The position numbers and the translations under genes are program-made. Below, one piece after another: positions 29,082-38,760 of a DNA stretch of 64,000 nt. The DNA is from Prevotella sp. (lineage in GTDB: Bacteria > Bacteroidota > Bacteroidia > Bacteroidales > Bacteroidaceae). How positions within the stretch are numbered: the first letter of the stretch is position 1; every line of letters starts with the position of its first letter. The stretch lies in the NCBI GenBank assembly GCA_016291085.1, contig JAEEVW010000010.1:40053-104052 (forward strand), written 5' to 3'. The notes under the pieces were generated by a model that was not told the DNA's origin, searched no databases, and saw nothing but the letters and a program-made list of their open reading frames with translations.

Positions 29082-32000
29082 ATGATGAGACGTTTTTATT
29101 TCTTTTTCTTTCTGCTGACAGTCTGTTTGATGGTATCAGCACAGCAAAGAGTGTATATATCTACCTCGTTCCACGAGCCAGCCACAGATGGTTTGCGGTT
29201 TATTTATAGCTACGACGGATGGACCTGGAACCAGGTCGACGGTATCTGGCTGAAGCCTGAGGTGGGGAATCAGAAAGTGATGCGCGACCCCTCGATTATT
29301 CGTACGCCCGATGGTATGTTCCATCTCGTGTGGACGTCGAGTTGGCGAGGTGACAGAGGCTTTGGCTATGCTTGTTCGAAGGATCTGGTACATTGGAATG
29401 AACAGCGTTTCATCGAGGTGATGACGGATACGACGACAGTCAACGTCTGGGCGCCCGAACTCTTCTGGGACGATGTGAAGAAGCAGGCTGTCATTATATG
29501 GGCATCGTGCATTCCAGGTAAGTTTCCTGATGGTCAGGAGGATCATAAGAACAATCATCGTCTCTACTATACCACCACAAAGGACTTTAAGAAGTTCACA
29601 CCCACGAAGCTGATGATTGACCCAGGGTTCTCGTGTATCGATGCCACGCTGGTGAAGCGTGCCAAGAACGACTATGTGATGGTGCTGAAGGACAATACCC
29701 GTCCTGAGCGCGACATCAAGGTGGCTTATGCCAAGACGCCTTATGGCCCGTGGTCGAAGGCTTCAGAACCTTTTACGGGTAAGATGATGGAAGGCCCGAC
29801 AACGGTAAAGGTAACGCGTAAAGTGGACAAAACCATAGAGAATGGCTGGCTCATCTACTACGACCGCTATCGTCTGAAGGACTTCGGAGCGCACTTTACG
29901 AAAGATTTTGTGATCTTCGAGGATGTCAGCGACAAGACCATTGTCCCCAACTTGCATAAGCACGGCACCATCTTTGAGGCTGACGAAACCATCCTGCAAG
30001 GTTTGTTGAATGCCAAGAAGATTCACTATACGGGTAAGACGTTGAGTAATCCCAATCGTCACGACGGAGGCCTGTCGCCAGTGGTCGGTGTGCATAACAT
30101 CCAAATTATGCGGGCCAATCGCGAATACCCTACAGAGGCTAACGGACAAGGGTGGACATATAACCATCAGCCCATGATGGCCTATTGGAATAATCAGTTC
30201 TATGTGCATTACCTCTGCGACCCTAGCGACGAACATGTGCCCCCTTCGCATACGATGTTACAGACCTCAAAGGACGGCTATACATGGACGAATCCGCAGG
30301 TATTGTTCCCTGAGGTGCAGGTGCCTGAAGGTTTTCAGAAGCCCAATCGTCCTGAGAAAGCCCACGACCTCATTGCTATCATGCACCAGCGGGTAGGGTG
30401 GTACGTCTCGAAGAGCGGACAACTATGGGCTCTTGGCAATTATGGCGTCGCCTTCGACAAGAAAGATGACCCCAACGATGGTAATGGCCTAGGGCGTGTC
30501 ATCCGCGAGGTGAAGAAAGACGGCACGCTGGGCTCGATTTATTTTCTTTACCTGAATGGGGCCTATAAGTCTTATAAGCCCTATTGGCCCTACTACACGA
30601 AGGCTCCCAAGGACGTCAAGACTGCCTGCGAAGAAATCCTCGCCAACCCCCGCTATCGCATGCAATGGGTAGAGGAGGCTGATCGCGAAGACCCGCTCAT
30701 TCCTTTGCATAAGGAGTACAAGGCCTATTGCGACTATACCCTGCCTGACGGACAGATTGCATCGCTGTGGAAACATGCACTGACATCGACCAGTGCGGAT
30801 GGTGGACTCACGTGGGCACAGCCAGTGGAACGTGCCAAGGGCTTTGTGAACAGCAACGCTAAGATATGGGGACAGCGACTTAGCGATGGAACCTATGCTA
30901 CTGTCTATAATCCTTCTGAATACCGTTGGCCGTTAGCTATCTCGTTAAGCAAGGATGGTTATGAGTATACCACGCTGAATATGGTGCAGGGCGAAGTGCC
31001 ACCTATGCGCTATGGTGGCAACTATAAGTCGTACGGACCGCAATATGTACGAGGCATCCAGGAGGGCAACGGCGTTCCTGCTGATGGCGACCTGTGGGTG
31101 ACGTATTCTATGAATAAGGAAGATATGTGGGTGGCTCATATCCCCGTGCCCGTACAGACGGAGGCCCATAGCCACGCTGATGGCACCGAGTTTATACCCA
31201 ACGGAAAAGCCGTTGGGCACAGTGGCCTTGCAATGCTTACAAATTGGAACATCTATTCCCCCGTCTATGCCCCCGTTTCGCTGAATGACGGATGGCTGAC
31301 ACTGAGTGACAGCGATCCCTTCGATTATGCCCGTGTGGAGCGCAAGATTCCTGCCACAAAGGAACTGAAGGTCGCCTTCGACCTGCGTGCCTCGCAGAAC
31401 GACAAAGGCTTGTTGCAGATTGAATTCCTCGATGCTCATGGTACTGCGTGTTCACGCATTGAGCTGACAGCTGAAGGCATTATGCGCTGTAAGGGTGGTG
31501 CACGCTATGGTAACTTAGGCAAATACGAGCGCAACACTACGTATCATATCGAGGCTATCTTAAGCGTCTCGAAGCGTATGATAGAGGTATATATCAATGG
31601 CAAGAAGGCTGGTCAGCGCATGTTCTTTGCGCCTGTGGAAACCATCGAGCGTGTCATGTTCCGTACGGGGTCAGAGCGTCGCTTCCCTGATGTCGACACA
31701 CCTGCCGATTGGGATGGCACCCTCGACAACGCTGGCGACACAGTGCCCACAGCGACCTTCGCCATTGCCAATGTTGTTACCACCCCCGAAGGAGATTGCA
31801 ACGCCACACTCCGACCTCAGGTCGGAGAACCTTCGGGCACTGCGGCCTTCCTCCGCTACGACGACTACAAGCACTACGTCGACTACTTCAACACGATGGA
31901 GGACGAAAACATCGTCCAGGCCATTCCTAACGAGAAAGCATGGAAGTGGATGACGCAGAACGTGCCCCTCTTCGATTGTCCCAACAAGGACTTTGAGGAA

Positions 32001-33329
32001 ATGTGGTACTACCGCTGGTGGACACTCCGCAAACACATCGAACTGACGCCTGTGGGTTATGCGATGACGGAGTTTCTGGTCAATCGTAACTATGCTGACA
32101 AGTGGAAGCTCATCTCCTCGGGTGTGGGCCATCATATCCACGAGAGCCGTTGGCTCAGAGACAGCACGTACCTCGACCAGATTGTCCGCACGTGGTACAA
32201 AGGCAACGAGGGCAAACCTATGGCGAAACTCATGAGATATTCCTCGTGGATAGCCCATTCTTTGTGGCAGCGCCACTTGGTAGATGGTCGCAAGCAGTGG
32301 TACATCGACCTGCTGCCCTCGTTGGAGTGGGAGTACAACGAGTGGGAAACGACACACACTCGCGAAGGCGGTCTCTACTGGCAGGAGGACGTTCGCGACG
32401 CGATGGAGGAAACCATCAGTGGCGGACGCAAGAAGAAGTACCTGCGCCCCTCCATCAATGCCTATATGTATGGCAACGCAATGGCCATTGGCAATATCTT
32501 TGCCCTTAGTGGTTCTCCCGCCAAGGCCCAAACGTATTTCGCCAAGGCCAACGACCTGAAGGAAAAGGTCCACGCGAAGCTTTGGAACGAGAACCACCAA
32601 TTCTTCGAGACCCACCGCATTGACTCCTCATCGAACGTTCGCGAAGCCATTGGCTTCATGCCTTGGTACACCCACATGGCGAAAGATGAGGCGAAATATG
32701 CTGTTGCCTGGCTTCAGGCTGCTGACCCTGAAGGCTTCTCGGCTCCCTACGGACTGACTACCGCTGAGCGTCGTCATCCCGAATTCCGTACGCATGGTGT
32801 AGGCCAGTGCGAATGGGACGGTGCCGTATGGCCCTTCGCCACCAGCCAGACGCTGACAGCCCTTGCAAACTTCGCCAATGACTATTCTACAGTCTCCTGT
32901 CTCCCGACTCCTGACTCCTTGTTTTTCGCTGAAATGGAGAAATACATGCAGAGCCAGCACATGCGTGGCAAGCCCTATATTGGCGAATATCTCGATGAAA
33001 CCACGGGCTATTGGCTGAAAGGCGACCAGGAACGCTCGCGCTATTACAACCATTCTACGTGGAACGACCTGATGATTACAGGTCTTTGTGGTCTGCGCCC
33101 TCGCGCTGATCAGACCCTTGAGGTGAATCCTTTATTGCCTGAAAACAAGTGGGACTATTTCTGTCTCGACAATGTGCTCTATCATGGTCACAACCTCACC
33201 ATCGTATGGGACAAGGACGGCTCGCGCTATCATGCTGGCAAAGGCCTTCGCGTTTACGTTGATGGCACACTCGCAGGCCACCGCGACACCCTCGGAAGGC
33301 TCATCGTCGAGAACGCGTTAAGGCGCTGA
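29082..33329 (+). CDS. giant multidomain CAZyme: GH43-like propeller + second sialidase/BNR-like propeller + LamG-like + C-terminal (alpha/alpha)6-type catalytic domain (GH142-like)
   Basis: 1415 aa; RDPSIIRTPDGMFHLVW; BNR-like DGGLTWAQPVERAKG; C-terminal SSGVGHHIHESRWLRDSTYLDQIVRTW ... CEWDGAVWPFATSQTL. Confidence 0.65.
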   Translation: MMRRFYFFFFLLTVCLMVSAQQRVYISTSFHEPATDGLRFIYSYDGWTWNQVDGIWLKPEVGNQKVMRDPSIIRTPDGMFHLVWTSSWRGDRGFGYACSKDLVHWNEQRFIEVMTDTTTVNVWAPELFWDDVKKQAVIIWASCIPGKFPDGQEDHKNNHRLYYTTTKDFKKFTPTKLMIDPGFSCIDATLVKRAKNDYVMVLKDNTRPERDIKVAYAKTPYGPWSKASEPFTGKMMEGPTTVKVTRKVDKTIENGWLIYYDRYRLKDFGAHFTKDFVIFEDVSDKTIVPNLHKHGTIFEADETILQGLLNAKKIHYTGKTLSNPNRHDGGLSPVVGVHNIQIMRANREYPTEANGQGWTYNHQPMMAYWNNQFYVHYLCDPSDEHVPPSHTMLQTSKDGYTWTNPQVLFPEVQVPEGFQKPNRPEKAHDLIAIMHQRVGWYVSKSGQLWALGNYGVAFDKKDDPNDGNGLGRVIREVKKDGTLGSIYFLYLNGAYKSYKPYWPYYTKAPKDVKTACEEILANPRYRMQWVEEADREDPLIPLHKEYKAYCDYTLPDGQIASLWKHALTSTSADGGLTWAQPVERAKGFVNSNAKIWGQRLSDGTYATVYNPSEYRWPLAISLSKDGYEYTTLNMVQGEVPPMRYGGNYKSYGPQYVRGIQEGNGVPADGDLWVTYSMNKEDMWVAHIPVPVQTEAHSHADGTEFIPNGKAVGHSGLAMLTNWNIYSPVYAPVSLNDGWLTLSDSDPFDYARVERKIPATKELKVAFDLRASQNDKGLLQIEFLDAHGTACSRIELTAEGIMRCKGGARYGNLGKYERNTTYHIEAILSVSKRMIEVYINGKKAGQRMFFAPVETIERVMFRTGSERRFPDVDTPADWDGTLDNAGDTVPTATFAIANVVTTPEGDCNATLRPQVGEPSGTAAFLRYDDYKHYVDYFNTMEDENIVQAIPNEKAWKWMTQNVPLFDCPNKDFEEMWYYRWWTLRKHIELTPVGYAMTEFLVNRNYADKWKLISSGVGHHIHESRWLRDSTYLDQIVRTWYKGNEGKPMAKLMRYSSWIAHSLWQRHLVDGRKQWYIDLLPSLEWEYNEWETTHTREGGLYWQEDVRDAMEETISGGRKKKYLRPSINAYMYGNAMAIGNIFALSGSPAKAQTYFAKANDLKEKVHAKLWNENHQFFETHRIDSSSNVREAIGFMPWYTHMAKDEAKYAVAWLQAADPEGFSAPYGLTTAERRHPEFRTHGVGQCEWDGAVWPFATSQTLTALANFANDYSTVSCLPTPDSLFFAEMEKYMQSQHMRGKPYIGEYLDETTGYWLKGDQERSRYYNHSTWNDLMITGLCGLRPRADQTLEVNPLLPENKWDYFCLDNVLYHGHNLTIVWDKDGSRYHAGKGLRVYVDGTLAGHRDTLGRLIVENALRR
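31197..31227. repeat. in-frame palindromic element
   Basis: CCCAACGG AAAAG CCGTTGGG CACAGTGGCC. Confidence 0.75.
31803..31841. repeat. in-frame palindromic element
   Basis: GCCACACTCCGACCT C AGGTCGGAGAACCTTCGGGCACT; 9-bp arms 31809-31817 / 31819-31827. Confidence 0.8.
32891..32918. repeat. in-frame heptamer tandem repeat
   Basis: AGTCTCC TGTCTCC CGACTCC TGACTCC encodes TVSCLPTPDS. Confidence 0.7.
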
Positions 33330-33388
33330 CGTCCTTTTAGGGCATACCTTGATGACAAAACGGTTGGGTTGTGCGTCTTATTAGGAGT

Positions 33389-35833
33389 ATGAGACAGGTC
33401 TTAATAGCACTACTGATAGGATTTGTACAGCCGTTGATGGCGCAGACAGGCGACAGGGACTATGCACAGACAAACGCCTTTGGCAATGCCCAGTGGATAG
33501 GTGCCATCACGAAAGCTGATGCCAAGACACCAGCAGGGCGGCACTATACGGGTAGCGTGCTGAAAGAGACGAAGGAAGCATGGGCTCAGGCTGACCCACT
33601 ATCGCGACAGAGCATCATCCTGCGACGTAGCTTTAGGCCTTACAAGAAGGTGAAGCAGGCGGAGTTGCGCATCTGCGGATTAGGATTCTACGAGGCCACC
33701 ATCAATGGCGTGAAGGTGGGCGAATCGGAGTTTGCCCCCACGTGGAGCGACTACGACAAGACGCTGTACTTCAACACCTACGATGTCACCCAGCTGATTC
33801 AGCAGGGTGACAACGAGTTGCGCGTGCTGTTGGGCAATGGTTTTTATAATGAACAGGGCGGGCGATACGTGAAGCTGAAGGTGTCGTTTGGTCCCCCCAC
33901 GTTGCTTTGTCTGCTCTACGTCACCTATGAGGATGGTATGCGCGAGCACCTGTTCAGCGACGACAAGTGGCAATGGACGGAGAGTCCGATCACCTTTAAC
34001 AGCATCTATGGTGGTGAGGATTATGATGCAAGGCTGGAGACCCCCCTCCGTCTCCCCCGCGGGGGAGTGGCTGAAGCCTCCCCTCGGGGAGGTTTGGTGG
34101 GGGTCTGGAAGCCCGTCGTGATACAAGAGGCACCAAAGGGTGTGCTGCGTCCGCAGGTTGTCCAACCCGTAAAAATCATGGAGCGCTTTCCCGTCAAGCA
34201 GGTTCTGAAATGGCAAGGCGATACGCTCCTCGTATTCGATATGGGTCAGAACCTTGCTGGCTATCCGGAAATCACTGTCGAGGGCAAGGCTGGTCAAAGA
34301 CTGAAGCTCATTCCTGGCGAGACGCTGGATAAAGACGGATTCGTGAATCAACGACAAACGGGCCGCCCCCATTATTATACTTATATATTAAAAGGTAATA
34401 GCCAGACTAATCATAAAGTTCAAAGCTCAAAGTTCAAAGTTCAAAGTTCAGAAGTTTGGCATCCGCGATTCTCGTATTACGGCTATCGTTATCTGCAAGT
34501 GGAGGGCGACATTAACGTGTTGAAGAAGGTGGAGTCGTGCTTCGTCTACAATTCTGCTGAGCGGACAGGTTCGTTCGAATGCAGTAATCCACGCATCAAC
34601 GCTACCCACCAGTTGATAGATCGCGCCATCAGAAGCAATTGGCAGTCTGTGTGGACAGACTGTCCCTCGCGCGAAAAGCTTGGCTGGCTGGAACAAGACT
34701 GGTTGAATGGCGAGGCACTGGTGTATAACTACGATGCGCAAAGGATGATAGAGCAGACCATGCAGAACATCGTCGATGCACAACACGAAGATGGTTCTAT
34801 GCCCGAGATAGCACCAGAGTATACGCAGTTTACAGGTTCGTGGGCTCGCCCCTTCCAAGAGTCGCCCGAATGGGGTGGTGCCATCATCGCCCTGCCCATG
34901 CTCTACCTCAGGCATTATGGCAGTCTCGATTTGGCAGAACGCCATTATGACGCCATGAAACGCTATGTCGACTATCTGGCCTCGCAGGACTCCTGCTACA
35001 TCTTGAAACAGGGTCTTGGTGACTGGTACGACTACGGGCCTGGACGTGCAGGCTTCTCGCAGAATACCCCTATGCCGCTGGTATCCACAGCCCACTATTA
35101 TCAGTGGATGTGTAATATGTTCGTCATAGCCAAGCTGTTAGGGAAGAAGAAGGATGCTGAGCAGTTCAACACGCAGGCAGACAACATCCGCCAGTCGTTC
35201 AACCGCACTTTTTACAATGCAGAAAAGAAGACCTACGGCTCAGGCAGTCAGTGTTCCTTGGCTTTGCCGCTGTATCTGAAGATGGTTCCTGAGGGTGACT
35301 ATCAGGTTGTGCTTCAGCATCTGATGGATGACATCAAAGCCCACGGAACCCGTCTGACCACAGGTGATGTGGGCAATCGATACCTCTTCTCTGTATTGAT
35401 AGAGAACGACCAGCGCGAGTTGCTCTACGCCATGCTGAATCACGACGATGTGCCTGGCTATGGCTATCAGATCAAGAAGGGACACACCACGCTGACAGAG
35501 CAATGGAACCCCGATATGGGCGCGTCGATGAACCACTTTATGATGGCGCATATTGAGAATTTCCTGATATCCGATCTTCTGGGCATCCAGCGTATTGGCG
35601 ATTTGATAGAGATACAGCCGCATCCCGTGGGTGATATCGTTTGGTGCAAGGGTTCCACGATGAGCGCCAATGGCATTGTCAAGGTGGAATGGCGTATCCA
35701 TGAAGGTGTATTCACGATGGATATTGATATCCCAGAGGGCGGTTTTGCCGATGTCTATATGCCCTTCTCGAATCATGCGGAGAGTGTCACAGAGGGACAT
35801 CATAAACTGACAGAAAAGATAAACAAACAATAA
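33389..35833 (+). CDS. GH78 alpha-L-rhamnosidase
   Basis: RICGLGFYEATINGVKVGESEFAPTWSDYDKTLYFNTYDVT; WTDCPSREKLGWLEQDW; ATG at 33389 preferred. Confidence 0.92.
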   Translation: MRQVLIALLIGFVQPLMAQTGDRDYAQTNAFGNAQWIGAITKADAKTPAGRHYTGSVLKETKEAWAQADPLSRQSIILRRSFRPYKKVKQAELRICGLGFYEATINGVKVGESEFAPTWSDYDKTLYFNTYDVTQLIQQGDNELRVLLGNGFYNEQGGRYVKLKVSFGPPTLLCLLYVTYEDGMREHLFSDDKWQWTESPITFNSIYGGEDYDARLETPLRLPRGGVAEASPRGGLVGVWKPVVIQEAPKGVLRPQVVQPVKIMERFPVKQVLKWQGDTLLVFDMGQNLAGYPEITVEGKAGQRLKLIPGETLDKDGFVNQRQTGRPHYYTYILKGNSQTNHKVQSSKFKVQSSEVWHPRFSYYGYRYLQVEGDINVLKKVESCFVYNSAERTGSFECSNPRINATHQLIDRAIRSNWQSVWTDCPSREKLGWLEQDWLNGEALVYNYDAQRMIEQTMQNIVDAQHEDGSMPEIAPEYTQFTGSWARPFQESPEWGGAIIALPMLYLRHYGSLDLAERHYDAMKRYVDYLASQDSCYILKQGLGDWYDYGPGRAGFSQNTPMPLVSTAHYYQWMCNMFVIAKLLGKKKDAEQFNTQADNIRQSFNRTFYNAEKKTYGSGSQCSLALPLYLKMVPEGDYQVVLQHLMDDIKAHGTRLTTGDVGNRYLFSVLIENDQRELLYAMLNHDDVPGYGYQIKKGHTTLTEQWNPDMGASMNHFMMAHIENFLISDLLGIQRIGDLIEIQPHPVGDIVWCKGSTMSANGIVKVEWRIHEGVFTMDIDIPEGGFADVYMPFSNHAESVTEGHHKLTEKINKQ
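34039..34106. repeat. in-frame C/G-rich composite palindrome
   Basis: Outer GACCCCCCTCC / GGTGGGGGTC; inner CTCCCCCGCGGGGGAG and CCTCCCCTCGGGGAGG. Confidence 0.85.
34415..34449. repeat. in-frame heptamer (AAAGTTC)x5
   Basis: AAAGTTC AAAGCTC AAAGTTC AAAGTTC AAAGTTC encodes KVQSSKFKVQSS. Confidence 0.85.
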
Positions 35834-35836
35834 GCG

Positions 35837-38734
35837 ATGAATACTTGGAAAGCGAATCTCGAAGAGACGAAGAAACACTATATCGACTGGTGGAACCACA
35901 AGGGCATTGTGCTCAACATGTGGGAACACTTTCAGGAAGGCGTCACACCCCATGCTGACATTCCTGCCCCTCAGCCCTATCGCGACTTGAACCAACGTTG
36001 GTTCGACCCAGTGTGGCGTGCGGAGTATTTGGATTGGTATGTGGCGCACTCGTCGATGATGGCTGACATGTTGCCTGTGGCCAATACGCAACTGGGCCCA
36101 GGCTCGTTGGCAGCTATCTTGGGTGGTGTGTTCGAGGGTGGTGAAGATACCATCTGGATTCATCCTGACCCCAATTACAGCGACGATATCAAGTTCGATT
36201 CCAACCATCCTAACTGGCTGTTGCACAAAGAGTTGCTGAAGGCCTGCAAGGCGAAAGCACAGGGTCACTACTATGTCGGTATGCCTGACCTGATGGAAGG
36301 TCTCGACGTGCTGGCAGCTATCAAGGGAACGGACAAGGTGTTGCTCGATACGGTGATGCAACCTGAGGTGCTCGAGCATCAGATGCAACAGATTAACGAC
36401 ATCTATTTCCGTGTGTTCGACGAGCTCTACGACATCATTCGCGAGGGCGACGAGATGGCATTCTGCTATTTCTCCAGTTGGGCGCCTGGCAAGATGTCGA
36501 AGTTGCAGAGCGACATCTCGACGATGATCAGTGTCGACGACTATCGTCGTTTCGTACAGCCCTTTATCCGCGAACAATGTCAGAAGATTGACTATACCCT
36601 CTACCACCTCGATGGAGTGGGGGCTATGCACCATTTGGATGCCCTGTTGGAGATTAAGGAACTGAACGCCATCCAGTGGACGCCAGGTGTGGGAGAGCCA
36701 CAAGGCGGTTCACCCAAGTGGTACGACCTATACCGCAAGATTCTGGCTGGTGGTAAGAGCATCATGGCTTGTTGGGTGACACTCGACGAGTTGCGCCCCC
36801 TGCTCGATAACATTGGAGGCGAGGGTGTCCATATCGAGATGGACTTCCACAATGAACGCGAGGTGGAACAGGCGATGAAGATAGTGGACGACTTCAAAAC
36901 CAATCGTAATATACATCCGTCAGACTTCAAAGACGACGTCGACCTCGAGGTAGAGGAAATCATTCGTCGTGTAGAAAGTGCAGAGTGTGCTTCTGCAGAG
37001 GAAAATACTGATAAAAGTGCGGTAGCAAACTCTACACTCTACACTCTAAACTCTAAACTCAATAAAATCCTCGTTCTCGATGGTGCGATGGGTACGATGA
37101 TTCAGCGCTATCAGTTGCGCGAAGAAGACTTCCGGGGAGCTCGTTTCGCTAACCATCCTAAGGAACTGAAGGGTTGCAACGACGTGCTGTCGCTGACTGC
37201 TCCTTTCGTCATTCGCGACATCCATCGCAAATACCTGGAGGCAGGTGCTGACATCATCGAGACGAACACCTTTAACGCCCAGCGCATCTCGATGGGTGAC
37301 TTCGGCATGCAGGACTACTGTCGCGACATCAACCTTGCCGCAGTCAAGATTGCCCGTCAGTGTGCCGACGAGTTTAGCTCGTCGGATAAGCCCCGCTACG
37401 TAGCAGGTAGCATCGGCCCCACAAGCAGAACAACCTTTGTTACCACCAGTGGCGAGACACTTGATAAGAATGTATTGCGTGAGGCCTACGCCGAACAGAT
37501 TCAGGCCCTCGTTGACGGAGGTATAGACGCCCTGCTCATCGAAACCATCTTTGATGTAGAGAATGCCCGCATTGCCTTTGAGGAAGCCCAGCGCATAGCA
37601 CCTCAGCTGCCTATCATGTTGAGTTTCAGCGTATCTACGCCCGATGGTCATAATATGTTGGGACAGGACATCTGCGAGTTTCTTCAGTCATTGGACAAAG
37701 AAAATATCTTCTCCGTAGGAATCAATTGCGTGAGCGACGTTGCACAGATGGCGCCCCTCGTTTGTCGCTTGGCACAGTTTGGCACACGGGTGAGCCTCTA
37801 TCCCAATGCAGGCATGCCTGATGGTAACGGACACTATAACAAGACTCCAGAGAGTCTGTTGGCTGACGTCTGGCCCTTGTTAGAAGGACATTGCCTGAAC
37901 ATTATTGGTGGCTGTTGTGGAACGACGGATGCACATATCCGCCTATTCGCCAAAGCCATTGAGCCCGTGCCAGGAATTTTTCTGTCGCCATTGAAGACCC
38001 ACCCCCAACCCCTCCCTATGAAGGAGGGGAGTGAATACTCTCCAGTCAAGGAAATAACGGAAAAACTATCTATTCCCATCCCTCATAGGGAGGGGTCAGG
38101 GGAGAGTCTTCTCTTCGAGGCCATCCTGAACGGCAAGAGCGACGAGGCTGCTGCTGCGACTAAGGACGCTATTGCAGAAGGCATTGCTCCACAAGACCTC
38201 ATCAACGGACAGATGATTCGTGCGATGGGTGAGGTGGGTCAGCGTTTTCAGGATGGCAAGGCCTTCGTACCTCAGTTGCTGATGGCTGGTCGTGCGATGA
38301 AGGCCGCCCTCGAACTGTTGAAACCCATGATGGCTGGTGCTGCCTCTACGTCGTTGGGTAAGGTGGTCATCGGTACGGTGAAGGGCGACTTGCACGATAT
38401 TGGTAAGAACCTGGTGGCGTCGATGTTGGAAGGTTGCGGATTTGAGGTTGTCAATATTGGTATCGACGTTTCTGCCGATAAGTTTATTGAGGCCATCAAG
38501 GAGAACCAGCCCGACATTCTTTGCATGAGTGCACTGTTGACCACCACGATGGGTTATATGAAAGAGGTTATCGACGCCCTCGAACAAGCGGGCATTCGCG
38601 ACCAAGTGAAAGTGATGGTAGGTGGAGCGCCTGTGACGCAGGGTTTTGCCGACGAGATTGGTGCCGATGGTTATAGCGACAACGCCAATTCGGCAGTTGC
38701 AGTCGCGAAGCAACTGTTAAAGGTAAAAAGGTAA
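35837..38734 (+). CDS. fusion: UroD-type methyltransferase - MetH-type homocysteine S-methyltransferase - B12-binding corrinoid domain
   Basis: 965 aa; UroD-like aa ~1-390; HcyMT (DGAMGTMIQ, GGCCGTTDAHI) ~410-715; corrinoid domain with DLHDIGKN ~757-965. Confidence 0.88.
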   Translation: MNTWKANLEETKKHYIDWWNHKGIVLNMWEHFQEGVTPHADIPAPQPYRDLNQRWFDPVWRAEYLDWYVAHSSMMADMLPVANTQLGPGSLAAILGGVFEGGEDTIWIHPDPNYSDDIKFDSNHPNWLLHKELLKACKAKAQGHYYVGMPDLMEGLDVLAAIKGTDKVLLDTVMQPEVLEHQMQQINDIYFRVFDELYDIIREGDEMAFCYFSSWAPGKMSKLQSDISTMISVDDYRRFVQPFIREQCQKIDYTLYHLDGVGAMHHLDALLEIKELNAIQWTPGVGEPQGGSPKWYDLYRKILAGGKSIMACWVTLDELRPLLDNIGGEGVHIEMDFHNEREVEQAMKIVDDFKTNRNIHPSDFKDDVDLEVEEIIRRVESAECASAEENTDKSAVANSTLYTLNSKLNKILVLDGAMGTMIQRYQLREEDFRGARFANHPKELKGCNDVLSLTAPFVIRDIHRKYLEAGADIIETNTFNAQRISMGDFGMQDYCRDINLAAVKIARQCADEFSSSDKPRYVAGSIGPTSRTTFVTTSGETLDKNVLREAYAEQIQALVDGGIDALLIETIFDVENARIAFEEAQRIAPQLPIMLSFSVSTPDGHNMLGQDICEFLQSLDKENIFSVGINCVSDVAQMAPLVCRLAQFGTRVSLYPNAGMPDGNGHYNKTPESLLADVWPLLEGHCLNIIGGCCGTTDAHIRLFAKAIEPVPGIFLSPLKTHPQPLPMKEGSEYSPVKEITEKLSIPIPHREGSGESLLFEAILNGKSDEAAAATKDAIAEGIAPQDLINGQMIRAMGEVGQRFQDGKAFVPQLLMAGRAMKAALELLKPMMAGAASTSLGKVVIGTVKGDLHDIGKNLVASMLEGCGFEVVNIGIDVSADKFIEAIKENQPDILCMSALLTTTMGYMKEVIDALEQAGIRDQVKVMVGGAPVTQGFADEIGADGYSDNANSAVAVAKQLLKVKR
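37026..37060. repeat. heptamer tandem repeat encoding interdomain linker 1
   Basis: TCTACAC TCTACAC TCTAAAC TCTAAAC encodes NSTLYTLNSKLN. Confidence 0.85.
37995..38109. repeat. C/G-rich composite inverted repeat encoding interdomain linker 2
   Basis: AGACCCACCCCCAACCCCTCCCTATGAAGGAGGGGAGTG ... CATCCCTCATAGGGAGGGGTCAGGGGAGAGTCTT. Confidence 0.85.
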
Positions 38735-38758
38735 AAAAGTAAAAGGGTAAAAAGGTAT
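38719..38758. repeat. octamer repeat overlapping the 3' end of the fusion gene
   Basis: AAAGGTAA AAAGGTAA AAAAGTAA AAGGGTAA AAAGGTAT; first 32 nt identical to 61501-61532. Confidence 0.9.
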
Positions 38759-38760
38759 AC

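Noticed and set aside
31671-32615. 314-aa minus-strand ORF
   Set aside because: Fully antisense to the 1415-aa CAZyme, which has clear domains.
33343-33385. Terminator related to GATGACAAAAC hairpins at 9691 and 49152
   Set aside because: Shares the GATGACAAAACGG words but lacks a convincing stem and U-tract.
35240-36703. 487-aa minus-strand ORF
   Set aside because: Antisense to the GH78 and corrinoid-fusion genes; composition is that of a shadow ORF and no family is recognisable.
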